From Usitatibacter rugosus (lineage in GTDB: Bacteria; Pseudomonadota; Gammaproteobacteria; Burkholderiales; Usitatibacteraceae), in NCBI RefSeq assembly GCF_013003965.1, contig NZ_CP053069.1:2511419-2575418 (forward strand): a DNA stretch of 64,000 nt. The letters are read 5' to 3'. Below, piece after piece: positions 25,347 through 32,700 of this stretch. The position numbers and the translations under genes were made by a program. Under the pieces are notes generated by a model. It did not search any database. It saw only the letters and a list, made by a program, of their open reading frames with translations, and was not told the DNA's origin. Each line of letters begins with the position of its first letter. Within the stretch, counting starts at the first letter, position 1.

Positions 25347-25806
25347 GGTCAGCCTCCACCTGCGTCAGGTAGGCCCCGTAGCCTTCGGCTTCCATGTCAT
25401 CGCGATGAATGAACCGCAACGAGGCCGAGTTGATGCAGTAGCGCAGTCCACCGCGATCCCGCGGACCATCCGGAAAGACATGACCCAGGTGGCTGTCGCC
25501 ATGCGTGGAACGCACTTCCGTGCCGCCTTCGCGCGGATCCGGGCGCTCGTTGACATAAGCGGGCTCGATCGGCTTGGTGAAGCTCGGCCAACCCGAGCCC
25601 GAGTCGAACTTGTCCGACGACGCGAACAACGGCTCGCCCGACACGATGTCGACGTAGATGCCCGGTTCCTCGTTGGACAGATACTCTCCGGTCCCGGGAT
25701 GTTCCGTGGCGGCTTGCTGCGTCACGCGGAACTGCTCCGACGACAGCTTGCGGATCGCTTCTTCATCCCTTGCAAAGGTACGAAGGGCAGGTTTATCGGA
25801 TTTCAT
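25339..25806 (-). CDS. msrB: Peptide-methionine (R)-S-oxide reductase MsrB, one-cysteine form
   Basis: A 155-residue MsrB with the family core: SGSGWPSF (69-76), [13 protein letters not shown] (99-111) and catalytic Cys124 in RYCINSASL. It reduces the R epimer of methionine sulfoxide in proteins. Notably, Cys124 is the only cysteine: the two CxxC zinc pairs are absent ([10 protein letters not shown] where zinc forms carry a cysteine pair) and the usual resolving position before GWPSF is Ser. The sulfenic acid must therefore be reduced directly by a thiol donor. The next gene upstream, 15 bp away, is a thioredoxin-fold protein with a single cysteine. No signal peptide. Confidence 0.93.
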   Translation of the reverse strand: MKSDKPALRTFARDEEAIRKLSSEQFRVTQQAATEHPGTGEYLSNEEPGIYVDIVSGEPLFASSDKFDSGSGWPSFTKPIEPAYVNERPDPREGGTEVRSTHGDSHLGHVFPDGPRDRGGLRYCINSASLRFIHRDDMEAEGYGAYLTQVEADHD

Positions 25807-25821
25807 CGATGAATCTCCTGG

Positions 25822-26913
25822 CTATCCAAAAGTGAATACGTAGGCCTGCACACCGGCGTCGAGGAACTCGATCTCCACGCGCCGGTCGGCGACGGACCCC
25901 GATTGCCGAATCAGGTGATACATCCTGGGCTCGGTCACGGTCCCCTCGCCGCTCTCGTCGACATCGACGCCGTGGTCGGCGCCCGGCTTGCGGCCTGCGA
26001 GGCGCACGCGGAACCGTATCGGCCGCACCTGATCGTCCGAGGGTCCCATGACGAGATGGAGGTCGCGGGCATGAAATTCAAACGCGAGAGTCCCGCCCGG
26101 TGCATTCCCCGTCGCGAATTCCCTCGATATCGTCCACTCGCCCGAAAGCGCCCAGGCATTGAGCGGCAGCTCGAGAGGCGCTCGATACAGGTGCTGACGG
26201 TTGGGAACCGCCAGGCCGTTCGCCGGATTCTGCGCTCGCGCGTAACCGATGTACGTTTCCGGAGTGCGCAGCTGGGCAAAGTTTGCCGGGGCCTCGACCC
26301 CCGTACCTCGCAGCGCGACAAGGCCTTTAGCGACGGCGGGTGCCGCAGCTTCCTCGAGCGCCTGCTGGATGGCACGTTCCGCGCCCTCGTAGTCGCCCTC
26401 GCCCGCATGGAAGTAACGCACCTTCCCTTTCGCGTCCACCAGGTAGAGAGCGGGCCAATACCGGTTGCCGAAGGCATTCCAGACCCGGTAGTCGCTGTCC
26501 ATCGCCACCGGATAGTCGATGCGCATGTCTTTCACCGCCGTGCTCACGTTGCGGATGTCCTTCTCGAACGTGAACTCCGGCGTGTGCACGCCGACGACCA
26601 CGAGCCCCTGCTCCTTGTACTTCTCGTTCCATGCACGCACGTAGGGAAGGGTTCGCCGCCAGTTGATGCAGCTGTAAGTCCAGAAGTCGACGAGCACCAC
26701 TTTCCCGCGAAGGTCGGGGCCCGAGGGCGTCGGCGTGTTGAGCCAGGCCGTCGCTCCATCGAACGAAAGCGAGGTCACCGCGGCCTTCCGATATCCGCCC
26801 TGCAGGTTGAACAGGTCCGTGGGTCCGCCGACCTCGCCGCCACGCGCCCCGAGAAACACCGCACCCGCCACCACGGACAAGATGCCGATTGCCACGAGCC
26901 GTTTCGAGTCCAT
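25822..26913 (-). CDS. Membrane-anchored thioredoxin-fold protein with CINW active site (DipZ C-terminal-like)
   Basis: 363 residues: an N-terminal membrane helix (about 7-22, VAIGILSVVAGAVFLG), a TlpA/AhpC-type thioredoxin domain (about 50-190) and a C-terminal beta domain (about 215-363) as in the extracytoplasmic part of DipZ. The active-site loop is WTYSCINWRRTLP: Cys82 is followed by Trp85 where DipZ-type proteins have a second cysteine, and Cys82 is the only cysteine in the protein. It therefore cannot form the usual intramolecular disulphide. The cis-proline region is YWPALYLVD. It lies 16 bp after epoxide hydrolase 2 and 15 bp before msrB. A monothiol reductase or peroxidase role is possible. 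Confidence 0.82.
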   Translation of the reverse strand: MDSKRLVAIGILSVVAGAVFLGARGGEVGGPTDLFNLQGGYRKAAVTSLSFDGATAWLNTPTPSGPDLRGKVVLVDFWTYSCINWRRTLPYVRAWNEKYKEQGLVVVGVHTPEFTFEKDIRNVSTAVKDMRIDYPVAMDSDYRVWNAFGNRYWPALYLVDAKGKVRYFHAGEGDYEGAERAIQQALEEAAAPAVAKGLVALRGTGVEAPANFAQLRTPETYIGYARAQNPANGLAVPNRQHLYRAPLELPLNAWALSGEWTISREFATGNAPGGTLAFEFHARDLHLVMGPSDDQVRPIRFRVRLAGRKPGADHGVDVDESGEGTVTEPRMYHLIRQSGSVADRRVEIEFLDAGVQAYVFTFG

Positions 26914-26929
26914 GCGTCACCTCTCATGA

Positions 26930-28105
26930 CTACCGCAACGAGTTGAATCCCGCGCGCAGCTCCGACACGAAGAGCCCCGGTTGTTCCCAGGCCGGGAAGT
27001 GTCCGCCCTTCTCCAGCTTCCTGTAATGCACGAGCCCCGGATACGCCCGCTCAACCCAGCTCCGCGGAGCCTGGTAGAGCTCGTCCGGAAAGACGCTCAC
27101 CGCAACCGGGATGGTGACGTTCTTGGGAGCAAAGAAGGCGACCTTGTTTTCCCAGTAGAGGCGCGCCGCGGAAACCGCTGTGTTCGTCAACCAGAAGAGC
27201 GTGATGTTATCGAGGATGTCGTCCCGGGTGAGACTTCCGGCCTGCCCCTCGAAGATGCGCGAAATGAGTGGAGGATCGAGCATGAACGTCGCCAGGCCCA
27301 CGGGCGAATCGCCCAGGGCGCTCAGCGCCTGGGGTCGCGCTCCCATGAAGAACGCGTATTGGACGTTCTTGTACGTGAGGGAGAGCTGCTCGAATGCAAG
27401 CCCCTCCTCTTCCGACAGTCCCGGCGGCGGCTCGCTCCCGGTGAATGCCGCTACATCCACGTCGGACGGAACCGCACCAGGCAGATTGGTGTGCATGCCG
27501 ATCAGTCCCGGATGGCCCTGCGCGGCCATCAGGTCCGTGGTGATCGCGCCCCAATCGCCGCCTTGTGCCACGTAGCGCGCGTATCCCAGGCGATCCATCA
27601 ACACCGCCCAGGCTCGGGCGATCCGCGCGGGACCCCAGCCCGTCGTGGCCGGCTTGCCGGAGAACCCGTAACCCGGCAGCGAGGGAATGATCACGTCGAA
27701 CGCGTCCGATGCCTCTCCCCCATGCGCGGTGGGATTGGTCAGGGGATCGATGACCTTCAGCAGCGCAACGATCGAAGCCGGCCATCCGTGCGTGATGAGA
27801 AGCGGCAACGCCTTCTCGTGCCTCGAGCGGACGTGGATGAAATGAATGTCCAGCCCGTCGATCTCGGTGATGAACTGCGGATGGGCGTTCATCGTGGCCT
27901 CGACCTTGCGCCAGTCGTATTCCGCGGCCCAGTAGTGCGCGAGCTCTCGAACGGTCGCCGACCGCACGCCCTGCGACCGATCGGAAACCGTCTCCTGCTC
28001 GGGCAGGCGAGCCGCAAGGACGCGCCGGCGAAGCTCGTCGAGCTCGGCCTGGGGGGCGTGATAGGTGAACGGGCGGATCTCGGTGCTGGAAGCAATCGTG
28101 TCCAT
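26930..28105 (-). CDS. Epoxide hydrolase, EHN type (paralogue 2)
   Basis: A 391-residue cytoplasmic protein: EHN domain then alpha/beta hydrolase fold. The motifs are HGWPAS (about 106-111; Gly to Ala against the paralogues), nucleophile Asp184 in QGGDWGA, and catalytic His in GGHFPAWEQP. The start at 28105 (MDTIASSTEIRPF) has the ribosome binding site GGGAGGGG and matches paralogue 1; a longer upstream extension is not homologous. It lies 85 bp after paralogue 3 and 16 bp before the thioredoxin-like gene. All three paralogues share the SFP/PGYGFSGKP core, so they arose by local duplication. Confidence 0.92.
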   Translation of the reverse strand: MDTIASSTEIRPFTYHAPQAELDELRRRVLAARLPEQETVSDRSQGVRSATVRELAHYWAAEYDWRKVEATMNAHPQFITEIDGLDIHFIHVRSRHEKALPLLITHGWPASIVALLKVIDPLTNPTAHGGEASDAFDVIIPSLPGYGFSGKPATTGWGPARIARAWAVLMDRLGYARYVAQGGDWGAITTDLMAAQGHPGLIGMHTNLPGAVPSDVDVAAFTGSEPPPGLSEEEGLAFEQLSLTYKNVQYAFFMGARPQALSALGDSPVGLATFMLDPPLISRIFEGQAGSLTRDDILDNITLFWLTNTAVSAARLYWENKVAFFAPKNVTIPVAVSVFPDELYQAPRSWVERAYPGLVHYRKLEKGGHFPAWEQPGLFVSELRAGFNSLR

Positions 28106-28132
28106 GACTTTTCCCCTCCCGTGGGTGAAGGA

Positions 28133-28165
28133 GCGGATGACACGCCTGCGAGGAGCGTCATCCGC
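28133..28165. promoter_or_regulatory. 9-bp perfect inverted repeat between epoxide hydrolase genes 3 and 2
   Basis: GCGGATGAC and GTCATCCGC are exact reverse complements separated by 15 bp, in the 84-bp gap between the two genes. In the transcript it would form a hairpin upstream of the paralogue 2 ribosome binding site. There is no T run, so it could be a processing or stability element or a protein site rather than a terminator. Confidence 0.35.
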
Positions 28166-28189
28166 CGTGCTGCGTCGAACCACCTGCGA

Positions 28190-29512
28190 TCACCGCAGCG
28201 ACTTGAACCCCACGCGCAGCTCGTTCACGAGGGCCTTCGGCTGCTCCCATGCCGCAAAGTGGCCGCCCTTCTCGAGCTTGTTGTAGTGGATGAGCTTGGG
28301 ATAGGCCTTCTCCGCCCAGCTCCGCGGCGCCGTGTAGAGCTCGTCTGGAAACGCGCTCACGGCGACCGGGATGGTCACGCCCGAGGGCTCGAAGAAGGGC
28401 AACTTGTTTTCCCAGTAGAGACGCCCCGAGGAGACCCCCGTGTTCGTCAGCCAGAAGTAGGTGACGTTGTCGAGCACGTCATCCGGCGTGAGGCCTTCGG
28501 GCTTTCCATCGAAGGAACGCGCGATCATCTTCAGGCTGTCGATGTCGTGGTCGAGCATCCAGGCGGCCAGGCCCACCGGGGAATCCGCGATCCCGTACAG
28601 CGTCTGCGGGCGCAGCCCCATCTCGAGCGCGTACGCGACGCCCTTCGCAAAGAAGACCTTCAGCCGCTCGAACTGGCTTCTTTCTTCGTCGGACAGGCCA
28701 GCCGGCGCCGGGGCGCCGCTCTGCATCGCCCTGGAAACCTCCGGCGGAACCACGCGCGGAAAATTGGTGTGGATGCCGATCAATTCCGGCGCGGCTTGCA
28801 CGCCCATCTGGTCCACGACGAGCCCGCCCCAGTCGCCGCCTTGCGCCACGTAGCGCGTGTACCCGAGGCGCTTCATCAGCACCGCCCACGCACGTGCGAT
28901 GCGGGGGCCATCCCAACCCGTCGCCGTCGGCTTGCCGGAGAATCCGTAGCCCGGCATGTTCGGAATCACCACATGGAAGGCGTCGGACGCCGTGCCTCCA
29001 TGCGCCGTGGGATTGACGAGCGGATCGATGATCTTCAGCTGCTCGACGAGCGAGCCCGGCCACCCGTGCGCGACGATGACCGGAAGCGCATTTTCGTGCT
29101 TCGAGCGGACGTGCAGGAAATGGATGTCCAGCCCGTCGATCTCGGTGATGAACTGCGGATACGAGTTCATCTTCGCCTCGACCTTGCGCCAGTCGTATTT
29201 CGTCGTCCAGTAGTGGGCGAGTTTCTGGACCGTCGCGAGCGGCACGCCCTGCGAGAAGTCCGCGACGGGTTCCTTTTCGGGCCAGCGCGTGGCGAGGATG
29301 CGCCGACGCAGGTCCACGAGATCGCTCTCGGGAAACGTCACGTGAAACGGACGGATGGCGGTCCTGTCACGACTCTGGGTTTGTGCAACGGTATCCATGG
29401 CGGTACTCCTTTCGGAAAAGAGAAGGCTGGGAAGACCTACCGGGCCCGCGGCAACGGTTGCCGCTGCGGCGCCGCAAAAGCGACGGCGATCGAGGCTGGG
29501 AATCCCTTTCAT
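28190..29512 (-). CDS. Epoxide hydrolase, EHN type, with Tat signal (paralogue 3)
   Basis: A 440-residue protein with a twin-arginine leader (DRRRFCGAAAATVAAG, then a hydrophobic stretch), an EHN domain, and the alpha/beta hydrolase motifs HGWPGS, nucleophile Asp in QGGDWGG and catalytic His in GGHFAAWEQP. The paralogues are cytoplasmic; this copy should be exported folded. An in-frame internal ATG at 29398 (MDTVAQ) aligns with the starts of the other paralogues and has its own AAAGGAG, so a short cytoplasmic form may also be made. It is the first gene of the five-gene run ending at msrA. The 190-bp upstream gap (29513-29702) must hold the promoter. Confidence 0.9.
   Translation of the reverse strand: MKGIPSLDRRRFCGAAAATVAAGPVGLPSLLFSERSTAMDTVAQTQSRDRTAIRPFHVTFPESDLVDLRRRILATRWPEKEPVADFSQGVPLATVQKLAHYWTTKYDWRKVEAKMNSYPQFITEIDGLDIHFLHVRSKHENALPVIVAHGWPGSLVEQLKIIDPLVNPTAHGGTASDAFHVVIPNMPGYGFSGKPTATGWDGPRIARAWAVLMKRLGYTRYVAQGGDWGGLVVDQMGVQAAPELIGIHTNFPRVVPPEVSRAMQSGAPAPAGLSDEERSQFERLKVFFAKGVAYALEMGLRPQTLYGIADSPVGLAAWMLDHDIDSLKMIARSFDGKPEGLTPDDVLDNVTYFWLTNTGVSSGRLYWENKLPFFEPSGVTIPVAVSAFPDELYTAPRSWAEKAYPKLIHYNKLEKGGHFAAWEQPKALVNELRVGFKSLR
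29396..29412 (-). promoter_or_regulatory. Internal Shine-Dalgarno and second start in epoxide hydrolase 3
   Basis: AAAGGAGT followed by 6 nt and ATG, in frame with the long form and 38 codons inside it. The primary start at 29512 has AAGGAG with the same 6-nt spacing. Use of the inner start would remove the whole Tat leader. Confidence 0.5.
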
Positions 29513-29702
29513 GGCGCGCTCCTTGGCAACTGTTGGTCGGATTCGGGTCTGCCTGGGGAAGGCTCGCGACCCAGCAGCGATTACGCGGCGCGAGGAGACC
29601 TGCGTCGATTGCGCGATGGCCTATGGATCTACGGGTTTGGTTTGGGCCGCCACCACCGGGGGGGCGACACGCCGCGGTTCGGGAGTACCGAGGCCTATGG
29701 AA

Positions 29703-32700
29703 CTAGGGGTGTACTGAACCCTTGTTCAGTCCTGCCGGAAGCGTGAAGCTGAAGAGCGCGCCGCGAGGGTGGTTCGCGTCCGCCCACAGGCGCCCTCCAT
29801 GGGCTTCGATGATGGAACGGCATATCGAGAGTCCGATCCCCACTCCGCCGGCCTTCGTGGTGTAGAAGGACTCGAAGATCCGGCCGCGATCTTCCGGGGA
29901 AACGCCGGGCCCCGAGTCACCGACCTCGACGCACAGGCCTTCGATGGGGTGCGATTCGCTGCGGATCGTCAGCTCGCGCACGCCGACATCCACGCCCGCC
30001 ATGGCCTCGATCGCGTTGACGATCAGGTTCAGCACGACCTGCTGCAGTTGAACTCGAACACCGTGGATCGTTGGCAACCCTTCCGCGAGTTGCGTCTGGA
30101 CGGATACGCGATTCTTCGACAGCTCACCTCGCACGAGCGCGATGACTTCCTCGATTGCATCGTTCAATGCGACCTCCTCCTTGCGGGGAGGCACCTTCCG
30201 GATCTGGTCGCGGATCCGCCCGATGATGTCGCCCGCCCGATAGGTGTCGTTCACCACGCACTCGAGCGCCTCCCTCACCTCCCCCAGATCCGGCGGATCC
30301 GCGGAGAGAAACCGTAGCGCCGCATGGGCGTTGTTGCGTGTAGCACCAATCGGTTGATTGACTTCGTGCGCGATGGAGGCAGCGAGCTGCCCCATGGTCG
30401 CCAGGCGGTTCGCGTGCGCCAGCTCCATCTGCAACGCGCGAAGGGCATCGCCGGCGCTTTTGCGCTCGGTGAGGTCGAGCGCGAATGCGACACCCTGGTT
30501 GCCGTCTCCCTCGAAGGTCGCCAGGCCGAGCAGCACGGGTACGCGGCTGCCGTCCTTGCGAAAATATTCCTTCTCGTACGGCGCCAGGCTCCCCGCCGCC
30601 TTGAGCTGGGGAAGCAACTCGCGTTCTTCGCGCTCGAGCCATTCCGGCGGCGTCAGGTCCTTCCATCGCAAGCGACCCGAGAGCACGTCTTCCCGCCCAT
30701 AGCCAACCATTCGGAGATATGCGTCATTCGCATCGAGGATCCGGCCATCGAAATCCCAGATGGCGATCCCGATGATGTTGGCGTCCACCAGTCGCCGGAT
30801 TCTTGCTTCGCGTTCGGCAACCTCGCGGTACAAGCGAGCGTTCTCCATCGAGATGGCCGCTTCCGAAGCGAGCAGCTTCAGGACCGCCATTCGTGCTGGA
30901 GTGAAGGCATGTGGCGCGAGGTTGTTCTCGAGGTAAAGCATCCCGAGCAAACGGCCCTGCTTGAGGATCGGAAGGCACAGCACGGACCTCGCGTGATGCC
31001 TGCGGATGTAGTCATCGGAGGAGAAGGGGCCCTGCCCCGAGGCGTCGGGCAGCAGCACGCTTTCCTTGGTCCGCAAGGCATATCTCCAGATGGACTCCGG
31101 CAGATCCGCTGCCGTGACGGCCGACTGGCGCAGATCGACGGCCACCTCGTTGCCCCGGGTCGTGACCTCTGCCTCGATTCGATATTCATCGCCGTGCGGG
31201 AGGAGCAACAGGCCTCGCTGGGCGCCGGCGTGCTCGAGGGCCGTGCGCATGAGCGTATCGATCAGCTTCTCCAGGACGATCTCACCCGATATCGCTTCCG
31301 AAACCTTGACCACGGTCCCCAGGTCAAGGTGCTCCACCGTTTCCTGGATTGCGGATGACGAATGCGGCGCGGGGTCTCCGTCGCGCACCTGCGGGTACAC
31401 CGCTTCCAGCTGCCGCACCTTGCCTTGCGCGCCCCATCGAAGGTATGCATCCCGCGCATTCCTCAGGTACGCGTGGGCGAACGTTGCGAAGCCGCGAGCC
31501 GCATAAAACTGCGCAGCCAGCTCGAAGGCCAGCGCCTCCTGGTGCACGAAACCATTGTCCCTCGCCGAGCGAATCGCATCCTCGTAGAGGTCCATGGCTT
31601 CCGTCGGCCTGCCTTCGATGCGAGCGATCTCCGCCAGCAAGAGCGCATACCGATTGTGGTAGTTCCCGGGACAGTTGGCCGCCCAGTGCTCGAGCTTCTC
31701 CAGCTTGCCCTCGAGAAGCCGGGCAATCTTCGGCTGCTCCTCTGCCGGTGCTCCTGGGTAAAGGGCCGTGAGAGTGAGAGCGTGGAAGAAGTGATAGGTC
31801 GCCACGATCGGCGTGGCCATCGCGGCGCCCAGCAAGGGCTCGGCCACGTGCGCGGCCTCCAGGGCCTCGGGATGCCGCCCATCGAGGAAGGCGAGGATCT
31901 GCTTCATGACCTGGTGCAGGGCGATGCCACAACCGAAGGCGGCCTTTTCAATCGTGGCGAGCGATGCGCCCTCGTCGAAACCGTCCACGTCGAGTTTCAG
32001 CGGATCGCGCGTCTTTCCCTGCAGGCACGCCAGGAACTGCTGTTCGAGCTGGATGGTGTGGTGAACCGCGTCGTTGTGGCTGCGCCGGGCGATCTCGCCA
32101 TTGCGCGCTGCCAATGCGCTCGCTTCCTCGAGCGCGTCTCCCCGTTCGATCCCCTGCCAGACACTCAGGAAGGCCAGGTGGCCCGCGTAGACCAGGTCCC
32201 CGACTTCGAGACATGCGCGGAGCCCCTGTTCCAAAATGGGCGCACCGGTCGCGAAGTGACGGCGCCAGAAGTTGACGTGGTCGCCATGCAGGTGCAGCAG
32301 AGCCCCGCGCAGGCGTGCGTTGCCGAACCGCTCGTTGAGCCGCAGCGCCATCTCGGAGAACTCGAACGCTTGCGCCATCTCACCGTACACGCCGACCAAC
32401 ATGAGGGCGTGCACCGCGTAAGCGTAGCTGGACTGGTCGGTGTTGCCGTGACGAAGCGAGAGATTCACCGCCTTCATGACGAGAAGCGGAAACAGCTTCG
32501 GCCTTCCGTTGTACGCACTGGGTACCGCATCGACGAGCAGATCGATGGTGGCCCGCACCTCGGGATCGAGCGCTGCGGGGGCATCGAGCAGGTCCCCGAT
32601 GTGGCGCTCGCCCAGGTTGATCGCCACGGCCCTGAACTCCGCGTCCGCGGCCGCCTGGATCTCTTCGTCCGACTCGGGAAAAGCGACGCCGAACAGCTTC

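Noticed and set aside
29651-29685. Possible third copy of the 32-bp operator upstream of epoxide hydrolase 3
   Set aside because: Only GTTCGGGAG at 29677-29685 matches a half-site; the partner half-site matches about 5 of 12 positions, no better than chance in GC-rich DNA.
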